Below are positions 8,910 through 17,855 of a stretch of 64,000 nucleotides of DNA, piece by piece. Numbering within the stretch: position 1 is the first letter of the stretch; each line of letters starts with the position of its first letter. The notes beneath the pieces are model-generated. The model searched no databases, was not told the origin of the DNA, and worked only from the letters and a program-made list of their open reading frames with translations. Location of the stretch: NCBI RefSeq assembly GCF_014219065.1, contig NZ_JACLGO010000016.1, positions 1-64,000 of the forward strand. Direction: 5' to 3'. A program made the translations under genes and the position numbers. This DNA comes from Halopseudomonas xiamenensis. Its GTDB lineage: Bacteria > Pseudomonadota > Gammaproteobacteria > Pseudomonadales > Pseudomonadaceae.

Positions 8910-10042
8910 CGGTTCTGCTGGGGGTTCCACAGAGTGTAACGGTGCCCGCGCAGAAACAGCCATACACCGGAGGCCATGCCGGCTAGGGTGATCAGGACGA
9001 ATCCGGCCAGACGGAACGGTCTGGGCAGGCGTCCGTTCCGGTCGAGCAGGCCGATTACGGCAGCAGCGTAACCCAGCAGTTGTGCTATCAGCATCAACTG
9101 GTAGAGATTACCTGCCTGCCACAGAAACAGATTGCTGATCAACAGGGGAACGAGTGCCAGCGGTGCCAGACGCCGCAACAGTTTGTGACTGATCAGGGCG
9201 AAGGCATAAGAGCCGTGACGCAAGGGGTTCATCAGTTGGCTGCGTGCGGCCAGGCTGTGCAGTCCGCCGACCGTGACCCGCTGGCGACGACGGAACTGGC
9301 GATCGGGCTGATCCACGCCTTCATCCTGTACGGTTGCTTCCGGTACATAGATGATGCGTTGCCCGACAGCTGGAGCGCAGGTGCTGATGAAGAAGTCATC
9401 GTTGACCTGTGGTGGAATCTCCTGGAACAGTTCACGGCGCAAGGCGAGCAGGGCGCCATCGGCGGAGACCATACAACCTGTGCGGTTCTCCAGATCGCGT
9501 AGCCAGGCCTCATAGTGTCGGTACAGACTGTCGCCGAAACTGAGCCCCTTGCCGGGGTTGGCTATAACCATGTGGCCACCGCAGGCTCCGACCTGTTGAT
9601 CAGCCAGTGGTGCCAGCAGTCTGCCCAGCGTATCGCTCGACCAGCGGTTGTCGGCATCGGTGAATACCAGGATGTCATTACTGGCCAGGCTGGTGGCGTG
9701 ATTGAGTGCGCCGGTCTTGCCTAGACGCGGCAGGTCAAGTACGCGAATGGCCGGGTGTTGCAGGCTCTGAGCCAGTGTGACGGTATCGTCAGTGGAGCCA
9801 TCGCTGGCGATGATGATTTCCAGTGCCGTGGCCTTGTAGTCCTGCCCCAGCAGGCTATGTATCTTTTGCACTATGTGCTGAGCTTCATTGTGGGCAGCGA
9901 CAATGATGCTGATTGAGAGCGGGGGAGCTGTCGTGTTGGGCAGGAGCGGTTTACCCAAGCTTAGCAGGGCCAGGCACAGTGGGTAACCGACATAGGCATA
10001 CAGAGGAAGCAGAAGGCATAGCCAGAATAGGATCTCAGCCAC
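8906..10042 (-). CDS. Glycosyltransferase family 2, membrane-anchored
   Basis: A 378-residue GT2 enzyme with an N-terminal membrane helix, a GT-A catalytic domain and two or three C-terminal helices, like processive and EPS-type GT2 proteins. Motifs: SISIIVAAHNE (nucleotide binding), IIIASDGSTDDT, VFTDADNRW (the DxD metal site), and QVNDDFFIS, where the ED-like acid pair is DD. QFRRRQRV occupies the place of the Q-x-x-R-W motif. It adds one sugar to the lipid-linked repeat unit. The start is GTG at 10042, supported by AAGGAG 8 bases upstream; it overlaps the preceding gene by 8 bases. Confidence 0.85.
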   Translation of the reverse strand: MAEILFWLCLLLPLYAYVGYPLCLALLSLGKPLLPNTTAPPLSISIIVAAHNEAQHIVQKIHSLLGQDYKATALEIIIASDGSTDDTVTLAQSLQHPAIRVLDLPRLGKTGALNHATSLASNDILVFTDADNRWSSDTLGRLLAPLADQQVGACGGHMVIANPGKGLSFGDSLYRHYEAWLRDLENRTGCMVSADGALLALRRELFQEIPPQVNDDFFISTCAPAVGQRIIYVPEATVQDEGVDQPDRQFRRRQRVTVGGLHSLAARSQLMNPLRHGSYAFALISHKLLRRLAPLALVPLLISNLFLWQAGNLYQLMLIAQLLGYAAAVIGLLDRNGRLPRPFRLAGFVLITLAGMASGVWLFLRGHRYTLWNPQQNR

Positions 10043-11000
10043 GATCCGGTCTCCTTATATTCTGGTTGAACAGCGCCAGCAAAAGAGCCGCTCCCCCGAG
10101 GTGCAGGCGCAGCCAATGTAGCCCCCAGAGTGCGATCAGCAGCTGCAGGTGCCGCTGCCTGGCTGCCTGCCTCCAGGCCAGCAGCAGAGCAGGCGTCAGA
10201 CCTGTCAGCAGTAGTGATGCGGTAATAGTCGACCAGCCAAAGGGCAGGCAGAGCAGCAGGAGCAGCGTCAGTAGACATTGCAATAGACACAGCAGCGGAA
10301 AGCGCAGCAGGCGCAACTGGTTCTCTTTGCGTTGCAGCAGTTGCAGGTGACTGCTCTGGCGCCACATTTCCTTACCCAGCCATTCTCTCCAGCTGGCCTC
10401 GAACCCCCAGTGCAGCACGGTTGGGGCTGGAACGCTCAGCAGGCGTGCTCCAGCTTGGGCCAGACGCATACTGAAGTCCTTGTCCTCACCGCTGCGCAGT
10501 GTTTCGGAGAAGCCGCCAATAATATCGAACCAGCGTCGCTCCAGACATAAATTGGGGGTTGGAAGCCAGCTGTGAAGGCGGGGCTTTGGGTCACCGGACA
10601 GCGTTCGCCGTTGCCAGGCTATGGCATACCAGGGCGCGCAGGGTGGAGCTTCGCATTCAAGCGCCATGACATCGGCATCGTCATTTGCACGTACCTGCTT
10701 CCACTGCAGCAGCCAGCTTGCAGGCACCTCGATATCGGCATCGATGAAGGCCAGCCAGGGATGGCTGGAGGCGGCTACGCCACGGTTACGCAGGGCGCCG
10801 ATGCTCAGCTCAGGACAGTGCAGTACACGGGCGCCCAGCTGTTCGGCCAGCGCAGGCCCCTGGTCGACGGATCCGTTGTCCGCAACAATCAGTTCGCAGC
10901 TGATGCCTGCCGCTTCGGCGGCGCGCAGCACCGATTCAAGTGTGCGACCGATATGCTGGGCTTCATTGAACATGGGAATGATGATGCTCAGGTTGGTCAT
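10035..11000 (-). CDS. Glycosyltransferase family 2
   Basis: A 321-residue GT2 protein. The N-terminus gives LSIIIPMFNEAQHIG, LIVADNGSVDQG and WLAFIDADIEVP (DxD-like metal site), and the middle has LCLERRWFDIIGGFSE plus SGEDKDFSMRLAQAG with the ED catalytic acids. Two hydrophobic helices near the C-terminus suggest it sits at the inner membrane. It is expected to add a sugar to the undecaprenyl-linked repeat unit. ATG at 11000 overlaps the polymerase/ligase stop (ATGA). Confidence 0.83.
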   Translation of the reverse strand: MTNLSIIIPMFNEAQHIGRTLESVLRAAEAAGISCELIVADNGSVDQGPALAEQLGARVLHCPELSIGALRNRGVAASSHPWLAFIDADIEVPASWLLQWKQVRANDDADVMALECEAPPCAPWYAIAWQRRTLSGDPKPRLHSWLPTPNLCLERRWFDIIGGFSETLRSGEDKDFSMRLAQAGARLLSVPAPTVLHWGFEASWREWLGKEMWRQSSHLQLLQRKENQLRLLRFPLLCLLQCLLTLLLLLCLPFGWSTITASLLLTGLTPALLLAWRQAARQRHLQLLIALWGLHWLRLHLGGAALLLALFNQNIRRPDRG

Positions 11001-12358
11001 TCGACGGCCCTGCGATTCTCTGCCTGTTGCCGCATCACGCAGGACAGCGCCAGCAATATCCAGAGGTACTTGTGGTTTGGAGCGCTCAGAAATATCAGGA
11101 ACAGGCTTATGGCCAGCAGGCTCAGGCCAAGGTGAGTTGACATGTCAGCCATGGACCTGTCATCACGGGCAAGCCAGGAGCGTCTGGCTCGGATGAAGTT
11201 CAGCAGTCCGAGCCATATCAGCGCGATGAAAAACAGTCCGGCAGGTATACCCATTTCGCTGAACACTTCAAGGTAGGTATTGTGTGCACGACGATAGAGG
11301 TTCTGCTCGCTCTGATTGTCTGAAAAGGCCTTGGCGTAACCGCTGAAGGCATAGCGCACCGGGAAAGTGCCCGGTCCTGATCCTGTCATAGGGTTGTCTG
11401 CAATCATTTCGCCGCCGACCAGTAGGTAGGAAGCCCGTCGGCCGAGAGAGGGGTCTAAGTGCGCATTGACCCCAGACTTGAGCAGGGTCAGTGACTTGAT
11501 GCGCTCAACGTAGTCATCCGGCAGGAATGTCAGGGCCAGAGGCAACACCAGAGCTGCACCAAACATGACGAAGCCCAGGTGTTTCGGACGCAGACGGCGC
11601 AACCGCTCCCGATGATGCCAGGCGCCTATCATCATGCACAGCAACAGCACCACCAGCCCTGAGCGTGAGTCGGTCTTTGTCATGCCGGCCAGCAACAATA
11701 TGACGATACCCAACCAGAACAGGCGCCTCGGCAGGGTTGTTGCCTGCAGCAACATCAGCACGGCCAACGGTAGAGCCATGGCAATGAGCAATGCGAAATA
11801 GTTGGCATCCTGCAGCAGCCCGATAGCCCGTCCGCCGACCTGATGGTTTGATGAGTAGATGGCGATGATGCAGGTGACAGCAACGCTCAGGGTCATGACC
11901 TGACACAGTCTGACCAGGTTCAGTTGGCGACCGATCAGCAGGGTGACGGGAAATAACACCATGCCTATCGCCAGTTCGCGTAGATTGCTGCCAGAAAGTG
12001 GCTTATTGGTGCTGAACATGAAGCTCAGCGTGATGCACAGCAGTAGTAACAGTAATGGTCGCCAGAGGTTGCCGGCCAGGTAACGCTCGGGAATGCGTCG
12101 CTGCAGGAACTGAAGAGCGACAACCAGGATCAGTGCACCTCCCAATAATTTGGCGCCGGACAGATTCATATCCTGAAACAGCCCTTCGAAGGGTACCAGC
12201 AGAATCAGGCCGATCAGGCCCCAGGCTGGGCGGCGGTACAGGGCTGCGAGAGCAAACAGCCCGATTACCGCAAAGGGCGCAAGGAACGGCCAGGGACTGG
12301 CCAGTAGGGCCAGGCACAGTACCGCCAGGAGTGCCGCAGTCAGCAGAGCGGCGATCAT
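10997..12358 (-). CDS. O-antigen ligase/polymerase family membrane protein (Wzy/WaaL-like)
   Basis: A 453-residue protein with about twelve membrane helices and one large periplasmic loop (roughly residues 280-350), the layout of the Wzy_C/WaaL family. The loop contains GSGPGTFPVRYAFSGYAKA and RAHNTYLEVFSEMGIPAG; the H-N-x-Y/E pattern is characteristic of the family. In a Wzx/Wzy locus the natural role is the polymerase that joins repeat units in the periplasm; WaaL-type ligation cannot be excluded. The gene overlaps both neighbours by ATGA. Confidence 0.82.
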   Translation of the reverse strand: MIAALLTAALLAVLCLALLASPWPFLAPFAVIGLFALAALYRRPAWGLIGLILLVPFEGLFQDMNLSGAKLLGGALILVVALQFLQRRIPERYLAGNLWRPLLLLLLCITLSFMFSTNKPLSGSNLRELAIGMVLFPVTLLIGRQLNLVRLCQVMTLSVAVTCIIAIYSSNHQVGGRAIGLLQDANYFALLIAMALPLAVLMLLQATTLPRRLFWLGIVILLLAGMTKTDSRSGLVVLLLCMMIGAWHHRERLRRLRPKHLGFVMFGAALVLPLALTFLPDDYVERIKSLTLLKSGVNAHLDPSLGRRASYLLVGGEMIADNPMTGSGPGTFPVRYAFSGYAKAFSDNQSEQNLYRRAHNTYLEVFSEMGIPAGLFFIALIWLGLLNFIRARRSWLARDDRSMADMSTHLGLSLLAISLFLIFLSAPNHKYLWILLALSCVMRQQAENRRAVE

Positions 12359-13398
12359 GAGCCTTGCACCTGGTTGTACAGGCTGGTCCAGCGTTCGCTC
12401 AGCTTGTTCAGGTTATATTCCTGGTGCTGGTGCTCTCGGGCTCTCTGGGCCAGTTTGTCGGCCAGGGTCGGGTCGTCCAGCAGCAGTCTTACTTGGCTAC
12501 CCAGCAGAACCGTGTCTTCGGGGGCGACCAGTAGCCCGGTAGCATTGTTCTGCAGCACGTCGGGAATGCCGCCAACCGCAAAGGAGGTGACGGGTACGCC
12601 GGCTTGCATGGCTTCAAGCAGGATCATTGGAGTGCCTTCGGTTCGTGAGCTGATCACCAGTACACTAAGTCGAGAGAGCCATTCCGGGATATTCTGCTGG
12701 TAGCCTGGAAGTGTGATTTGCTTTTCCAGACCGGCGCTCTGGATGCGTTGTTGCAGGCTGGCCTGTAGTGGGCCGCCGCCGAGCATGACCGCATGCAATC
12801 CCGGACGCTGGGAGCACAGAGGCAGGATCGCATCGAGAAACAGGTCGGGGCCTTTCTCATGACTCAGTCGACCAACGAAACCGATCAGCTGACGCGGGCT
12901 GGCATCTCTGTGAGAGCTTGCCTCGGGTAAGCCGTTGGGGATTACCACCAGCTTCCCGGGGCTGATACCTGCCTGCTCATGCAGCAAGGCGATGCTGCGG
13001 GCAACGCAGGCTACCGTCTTGACGGTTCGAGTTCTGCATAATTGCAAGCTGAACCAGGTGTAGAGGCGCTGTTTGAGCGAGCTGGGGGTAAACCCGTGCT
13101 GTGTCAGTAGCAACGGTAGCCGCAGTCGGATTGCAGCTATCCAGGCATAGACCTGGGCGCGGAAATTGTGCGCGTTGAGTACACCGGGCTGTGCGTGCAG
13201 ATTCTCCAGCAGGGCTTTTATGCCGTGTACGCTGTCGCAACTGATGCCCGCCTGGCGAAAACGCTCGAGTAATGCTGCTGGAGCATCCAGAAACAGTACT
13301 CGGTGTTTGCCAGGCACTTGCTGACAGTGGTCCAGCAGCATGCGCTCAGCACCATAGAAGCCGCCGCTGTGTATGAGGTGCACGATAGTCCTTTGCAT
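12355..13398 (-). CDS. Glycosyltransferase family 4
   Basis: A 347-residue GT-B fold glycosyltransferase. The N-terminal Rossmann domain begins TIVHLIHSGGFYGAERML; the C-terminal domain shows VVIPNGLP, IGFVGRLSHEKGPDLFLDA, VMLGGGPLQ, LPGYQQNIPEWLS and the E-x7-E motif in RTEGTPMILLEAMQAGVPV. It transfers a nucleotide-activated sugar to the growing lipid-linked repeat. The frame is open 171 bases upstream, but that part lies inside the Wzz gene and reads as noise; the ATG at 13398 comes 10 bases after the Wzz stop. Confidence 0.87.
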   Translation of the reverse strand: MQRTIVHLIHSGGFYGAERMLLDHCQQVPGKHRVLFLDAPAALLERFRQAGISCDSVHGIKALLENLHAQPGVLNAHNFRAQVYAWIAAIRLRLPLLLTQHGFTPSSLKQRLYTWFSLQLCRTRTVKTVACVARSIALLHEQAGISPGKLVVIPNGLPEASSHRDASPRQLIGFVGRLSHEKGPDLFLDAILPLCSQRPGLHAVMLGGGPLQASLQQRIQSAGLEKQITLPGYQQNIPEWLSRLSVLVISSRTEGTPMILLEAMQAGVPVTSFAVGGIPDVLQNNATGLLVAPEDTVLLGSQVRLLLDDPTLADKLAQRAREHQHQEYNLNKLSERWTSLYNQVQGS

Positions 13399-13408
13399 GC
13401 TGCACTCT

Positions 13409-15001
13409 CTATTGTCGGACCCAGTGCCATAGCCAACGCCAGCTTCCTCGGCGGTGCGGGTTGGACTGAATTTCTTGGTCGGTATTGAACACCATGAGTA
13501 CCGGGAGCCCCAGGTGCTGCGTGATCTGTTCCGGATGCTTGAACCTATGGTCGAAGAATTCGCGGACATAACCTATCGCCACGGCCAGTAACAGTCCGGT
13601 CAGCAATCCCAGGGGGATGATCACCTTGGGTTTGGGGAAGGCTGCTTCCGCAGGCTCGTAGGGGGCGCTGAGAATGCGGGCATTGGATAGCTCACCATCC
13701 ATCTGCAGCTGGCTGCGGCTTTCTTCGTAACGTTGGGTATAGGTGAAGAATGCCTTGTGCAGAGCATCGATCTCGGTTTCCAGCTGCCGCAGCTTGCTCT
13801 GTGCTTCCTGCAGCTGGCGTATGCGGTCCGTGAAACCGGCAATGCGCTCTTCCTTCTGCACAATGATGGACCTGGCGATGTCCAGATCGCTGGAGCGCTC
13901 CTGGATGCGATTGCTCACTACGCCCAGGAATTGCTGTTGAGTGCGTTTGATCTGGTCGCGTTGTTGGCGAATCGGCAGGCTATCCTGCTGGAAGGTTTCG
14001 GCTGTGTTGCCGAAACGAGTCACCTGTTCGAACAGCTGCTCTCCCAGTTGCTTGATTTCGCGGTCTTCATAGGCAACATTATCGACGGTATGGGCGAATG
14101 TGAAGGGAAATGCGTAGTCTAGCGTCTGGCTGCGACGTGCCTGTTCGAGATGCTGTTCGAGGTAGCTCAACCAGCGCTCGGACTCCAGTGCGCGATCACG
14201 GTACAGGTTGAGTGACTGCTCCTCGGTATTGATCGCATTCAGCCTGAAGGTAATCTCCTCTTTCGGGTCGGATGACTGAATGCTTTCCAGCAGAGCCAGG
14301 CGCTGACCTTCGAGGTCATCCAGTCGGTGCTCATACTGTGCCTTTTTCTGTTCGTAGAATGCTTCGGGCAGGTCGTTGGACTGCAGGCTCTGACGATTCA
14401 CCAGGTAGTTGGCCAGCAGGCGCTCGACAAGGCGGGTTCCTTCGACTGGGTCCGGGTACGAATAGATGATGGAAATGACATTCGAGCCGGGGAGTATCTC
14501 GATGTTCAGATCCTTGACCGCCCGTGCTGTATAGCGGTCCAATGTGGTATCACGCACCGGGTCCTGGTCCAGACCGATCAGTGAACGCAGAGGGTTGACT
14601 GCGTAGGTACGCAGTGGGTCGGCAATGAAACGCTTGGCGGGCTGCGTGACCAGCGAAGCGAAAATGCCGGAGCGGGGGCTGTACATATCCTCCTCAAGCA
14701 GTTGCGCAATGGCTTCCCGGATCAGCGCCGGAGAGCGCAGGATGTTGCTTTCGGTTTCCATGTCGGCCAGCGATGGCGGTAGGAACTTGTCCGACTCCAG
14801 CATCAGCGTTGTGGTCGAGTCTGCCTGCGACAGTTTCTTGGACTGTACGATGACGTCGGCTGTAATATCGAAGCTCTGCTTGAGCAGCAGAGGCAGCAAC
14901 AGCGTGACAATGGCAAAGGCAAGAAATATCCGCTTGATCAGACGGCGATTGGCGAAGAGCACGCGCAGGAACTCGTGCAGATAGTTTTCCATTCTGTTCA
15001 T
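13409..15001 (-). CDS. Wzz/GumC-type chain-length determinant (PCP)
   Basis: A 530-residue polysaccharide co-polymerase: an N-terminal membrane helix (IFLAFAIVTLLLPLLL), a long periplasmic coiled-coil section (about residues 180-420) with the GNVR-like part near the end, and a second helix (VIIPLGLLTGLLLAVAIGYV) followed by a short cytoplasmic tail (EFFDHRFKHPEQITQHLGLPVL). It lacks a fused kinase domain, so it is expected to pair with the separate CpsD-like protein. It sets chain length and links the polymerase to the OPX exporter. ATG 15001, second in-frame ATG at 14992. Confidence 0.85.
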   Translation of the reverse strand: MNRMENYLHEFLRVLFANRRLIKRIFLAFAIVTLLLPLLLKQSFDITADVIVQSKKLSQADSTTTLMLESDKFLPPSLADMETESNILRSPALIREAIAQLLEEDMYSPRSGIFASLVTQPAKRFIADPLRTYAVNPLRSLIGLDQDPVRDTTLDRYTARAVKDLNIEILPGSNVISIIYSYPDPVEGTRLVERLLANYLVNRQSLQSNDLPEAFYEQKKAQYEHRLDDLEGQRLALLESIQSSDPKEEITFRLNAINTEEQSLNLYRDRALESERWLSYLEQHLEQARRSQTLDYAFPFTFAHTVDNVAYEDREIKQLGEQLFEQVTRFGNTAETFQQDSLPIRQQRDQIKRTQQQFLGVVSNRIQERSSDLDIARSIIVQKEERIAGFTDRIRQLQEAQSKLRQLETEIDALHKAFFTYTQRYEESRSQLQMDGELSNARILSAPYEPAEAAFPKPKVIIPLGLLTGLLLAVAIGYVREFFDHRFKHPEQITQHLGLPVLMVFNTDQEIQSNPHRRGSWRWLWHWVRQ

Positions 15002-15009
15002 GGCGCTTC

Positions 15010-16017
15010 TCAGTTGTCGTTTTCTTTGTTGTCGACCCGGTAATTGAAACCGAAGCTGATACCTTGGAAGAGAATTACGTCTGCCAGCTGGCGGCTCAAT
15101 TGACCTGCTTTGGTCAGGCGGTTTTTGGGTACGTACAACAGGTCGTCCGGTTGCAGGTAGGCGATGTGTGGTGCGTCCAGGCTCAGGACTTCGTCGATAT
15201 CGTAGATCCTGGCTTCGACGTCATCGCCCTCACGACGCAAAATCACTACCGAATCCAGGCGCGCGCCGATATTCGGTCCCTGCGCCAGCGTCAGTGCTTC
15301 CAGGACGGATACCGGGCGGCGCACCGGATAGGCTCCCGGCTGGGTAACCTCGCCCAGGATGTAGATCTGATTGGGGGCGGTTGATTTGAGCATGACGTCG
15401 GCACGGATCTGCCCAACTTCGTTGGCGTAGCGCTCATTCAGCGTTTCCTGCAACTGATTCACTGTCATGCCCTGCAGGGCAATATTGCCGATCAGGGGAA
15501 AGCTGGCGTGGCCATCGGCTGTAACGGTGATCTCCCTGCTCATACCCGTGGCCGGGTGGTTCAGGGTCATGCGCAGGTTCTCCAGCTGAGCCATGGGCCG
15601 GGGAATGGAGAACAGGATTTCGGGCCGCCGCAGTACCTTCGTATAGCGCTCGATCACCCGTTGGTGGGCGTCGGCACTGGTCAGGCCGGCGATGGCGATA
15701 TTGCCTGCATAAGGCACATCAATGGTGCCGTCGGGCATGACCAGACGACTGCCGCTCAGTTCATTGGCGGTCAGGAAGGTCAGTTCGACATGATCTCCAG
15801 GCTGGATTCGATAGGGCTGATCGTTGCTGGTGTTGAGGTGAAAGATCACATCCAGCACATCCTGCGGTCGCAGCACCTGGGCGGAGGGTTGAACCTCACG
15901 CAACTGGGCCTGCTCGATCGGCGCAGTCAGCACCTGGACAGGCATGTGCTGCACATCCTGCGAGGCGCAGCCAGCCAGAGCCAGCATCAGGAAAGAAAGG
16001 GGAATGTAGCGTTTCAT
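15010..16017 (-). CDS. Polysaccharide export (OPX/Wza-like) outer membrane lipoprotein
   Basis: A 335-residue lipoprotein: signal and lipobox MLALAGC give Cys16 or so as the lipidated residue. It has two poly-export-like segments (YRIQPGDHVELTFL with MPDGTIDVPYAGNI, then VTADGHASFPLIGNIALQGMT) and an SLBB segment (IYILGEVTQPGAYPV, LTLAQGPNIGAR). A C-terminal stretch (ILFQGISFGFNYRV) could be the membrane-inserted part. It forms the outer-membrane channel for the polymer. The frame is open 135 bases upstream but the ATG at 16017 gives the proper signal peptide. It lies 17 bases after the CpsD-like gene. Confidence 0.85.
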   Translation of the reverse strand: MKRYIPLSFLMLALAGCASQDVQHMPVQVLTAPIEQAQLREVQPSAQVLRPQDVLDVIFHLNTSNDQPYRIQPGDHVELTFLTANELSGSRLVMPDGTIDVPYAGNIAIAGLTSADAHQRVIERYTKVLRRPEILFSIPRPMAQLENLRMTLNHPATGMSREITVTADGHASFPLIGNIALQGMTVNQLQETLNERYANEVGQIRADVMLKSTAPNQIYILGEVTQPGAYPVRRPVSVLEALTLAQGPNIGARLDSVVILRREGDDVEARIYDIDEVLSLDAPHIAYLQPDDLLYVPKNRLTKAGQLSRQLADVILFQGISFGFNYRVDNKENDN

Positions 16018-16034
16018 TCGGTGTCTCCCGGTGC

Positions 16035-16685
16035 TCAGAGCAGGTCGTAGAGCCATTTCGGCATGTAGTAGCGGCGGGCGTTGAGTACGCTGCCAATCAC
16101 CTTGGCACCAGCCTGGTTCAGCCGCTGAACGGCGGCCTGAGCGACCTCCCAACGCGTATCTTCAGCGCGGACCACCAGAACAACACCATCAACCACTGCA
16201 CTCAACGCCAACGTATCCATGCTGTTGTCAGCATAAATGGCGCTGCCGTCGATGATTATGAAACGATAGACTTCGGTGAGGCGGGCCAGGGTCTGATGCA
16301 GTGTGTCCGGAGCCAGTCGCTGAGTATGGCGTTGATGGTCACCCAAAGGCATGATGTCAAACAGCTGATCTGGGCTGTTGATAATGCAGGATTCTAGTGT
16401 GGGTGGCGGGTCTGCCAGCGTCAGTTCGAGAAACCCAGGGTGCTGCTTGCTTTCCAGCTGGGAGGTGAGGCTGTTTTTTGACAGGCAGGCATCGACCAGC
16501 AAGACCTTGCCGCGACAGCTACTGGCCAGCTCGCTGGCCAGTACCATGGCGCTGCTGCTCACGCCAGCTCCGCTGTTGGGGGAGGTGACCAGCAGTGTTT
16601 TCAATTCTTGATCCAGCACGGTCGTTGCCAGATTGGTTTCGCTGGGGGATTGCAGCTTGATCTTGGGCGTGGAAGTGGGGTTCAT
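16035..16685 (-). CDS. CpsD/Wzc-like tyrosine-kinase homologue with degenerate P-loop
   Basis: A 216-residue protein with the fold signature of the CpsD/CapB ATPases: LLVTSPNSGAGVSSSAMVLASELA aligns with the Walker A region, VLLVDACLSKN with Walker A' and FIIIDGSAIYADNS with Walker B. The Walker A lysine is missing (GAGVSSS instead of GEGKS-type), and the D-x-x-R-P and D-P-P elements are altered too, so ATP binding and tyrosine kinase activity are doubtful. The C-terminus carries a small tyrosine cluster (RRYYMPKWLYDLL). It probably still docks with the Wzz-like protein. ATG 16685 has AAGGAG 9 bases upstream; a GTG at 16706 is possible. Confidence 0.75.
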   Translation of the reverse strand: MNPTSTPKIKLQSPSETNLATTVLDQELKTLLVTSPNSGAGVSSSAMVLASELASSCRGKVLLVDACLSKNSLTSQLESKQHPGFLELTLADPPPTLESCIINSPDQLFDIMPLGDHQRHTQRLAPDTLHQTLARLTEVYRFIIIDGSAIYADNSMDTLALSAVVDGVVLVVRAEDTRWEVAQAAVQRLNQAGAKVIGSVLNARRYYMPKWLYDLL

Positions 16686-16686
16686 A

Positions 16687-17505
16687 TCAACTGGCTCCTT
16701 GGCCACTGATGATCTTGAACGGGGTCTTGAGCAGGATCTTCAGATCCAGCCATGGGCCCTGTTTGTTGATGTAGGCCATATCCAGGGTGACACGACCGTC
16801 GAAGTCGACATCACTGCGTCCGGATACCTGCCACAGGCCAGTGATACCTGGATGGATACTCAATCTGCCCAGGTGGTGTTCCTTGTAGGTTTTAGCCTGG
16901 AAAGAGGTCGGCCGGGGGCCGACCAGGCGCATGTGCCCGGCAACGACGTTGAACAGGTTGGGTAACTCATCCAGGCTGCTCTTGCGCAGCAGGCGGCCCA
17001 GCCGGGTGACGCGAGGATCTCTGTCGATCTTGAAGTCGACTGAGTTCGGGCCGTGTTTGTTCAGGTGCTGCACGGAGCTTTTGAGCTGCTCTGCATTGGT
17101 CACCATGGTTCGGAATTTGATCATGGGGAAGCGTCGCCCACGATAACCGGTGCGCTGCTGTATGAAGAACACAGGCCCACGACTGGTTGTCTTGATGGCG
17201 ATAGCGATGGCCAGCAACAGAGGGGCAATGGCCAGCAGGATGAACAGCGCCAGGGTGGCAGAGGTCATACGCTTGGTTCGTGAGAGTGTCCAGGGGGTCC
17301 CGCCGTCGCGGCCTGTAATCCAGCCATGCTGCTGCATGGCAGTGGACTTTTCCACCAGTTGTCGGAACGAGTTGTCCCTGCGATCAAGCTTTGGTGTGTC
17401 CTGCGCCTCGGTGGTTGATATCCATCGCTGGTTATCCGAGGGGGCGGGCTGTGGCGACGCTTTTCTACGTGTTGCAAAATCCGTTTCTGCACTTTCCAGT
17501 TCCAT
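16687..17505 (-). CDS. Initiating sugar transferase (WbaP/ExoY-type polyprenyl-phosphate glycosyl-1-phosphate transferase)
   Basis: A 272-residue bacterial sugar transferase. One N-terminal re-entrant or membrane helix (ATLALFILLAIAPLLLAIAIAI) is followed by the catalytic domain: GPVFFIQQRTGYRGRRFPMIKFRTM, RVTRLGRLLRKSSLDELPNLFNVV and MRLVGPRPTSF, with the Asp-Glu catalytic pair in SSLDELPN and the P-R-P motif. It transfers a sugar 1-phosphate to undecaprenyl phosphate, the first step of the repeat unit. About 90 residues ahead of the membrane helix are polar and unassigned. ATG 17505 is preceded by GGAG 8 bases upstream. It is the first gene of the exopolysaccharide operon. Confidence 0.85.
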   Translation of the reverse strand: MELESAETDFATRRKASPQPAPSDNQRWISTTEAQDTPKLDRRDNSFRQLVEKSTAMQQHGWITGRDGGTPWTLSRTKRMTSATLALFILLAIAPLLLAIAIAIKTTSRGPVFFIQQRTGYRGRRFPMIKFRTMVTNAEQLKSSVQHLNKHGPNSVDFKIDRDPRVTRLGRLLRKSSLDELPNLFNVVAGHMRLVGPRPTSFQAKTYKEHHLGRLSIHPGITGLWQVSGRSDVDFDGRVTLDMAYINKQGPWLDLKILLKTPFKIISGQGAS

Positions 17506-17855
17506 CTGCGTCACTCCAACCGAATACTGAACAAGTTGATGGTCATCCCTGAGCTGCACTGCGATAAATGCTGCCTACTGATTGGCCTTGATGGTTTTCC
17601 TGCGAGGCAGGATGAATGGCGTCTTGTGGCCATCTTATTGCCGCTATGCGCGATATTCTGATCTGTTTATTGACGCGTATCAAGTGTTGGTGATGTTAAT
17701 TTGACGTTCGCATGGGTGGTTTGCCTGTAGTAAGGAGGGTAAGGCCTTGATAGGTAAGGACCATGCAGTCAGTGCATGGCTTAAAAACCGGCTATGTCCT
17801 AGTTCTGAGTTGTACGACTAAACTGTGAGTAGGCATCTTTTGAAGAGGCCTGCTT
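17506..17855 (-). promoter_or_regulatory. Leader and promoter region of the exopolysaccharide operon
   Basis: About 350 bases without a gene, more AT-rich than the surroundings, lying between the first gene of the minus-strand exopolysaccharide operon and the transposase remnant. The operon promoter must lie here because all 14 genes downstream are tightly packed. On the minus strand a TTGATA with a 17-base spacer to CAGAAT (roughly 17657-17687) is a weak sigma-70-like candidate. No clear sigma-54 or operator motif was found. Confidence 0.4.

Noticed and set aside
16035-16706. Start of the CpsD-like gene at GTG 16706
   Set aside because: The ATG at 16685 has a well-placed AAGGAG, while the GTG has no clear ribosome site and lies inside the preceding gene.
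2063-17505. Exosortase/PEP-CTERM-linked exopolysaccharide cluster
   Set aside because: Some gene types are shared (FemAB-like, deacetylase), but no exosortase or PEP-CTERM protein gene is present in the window.
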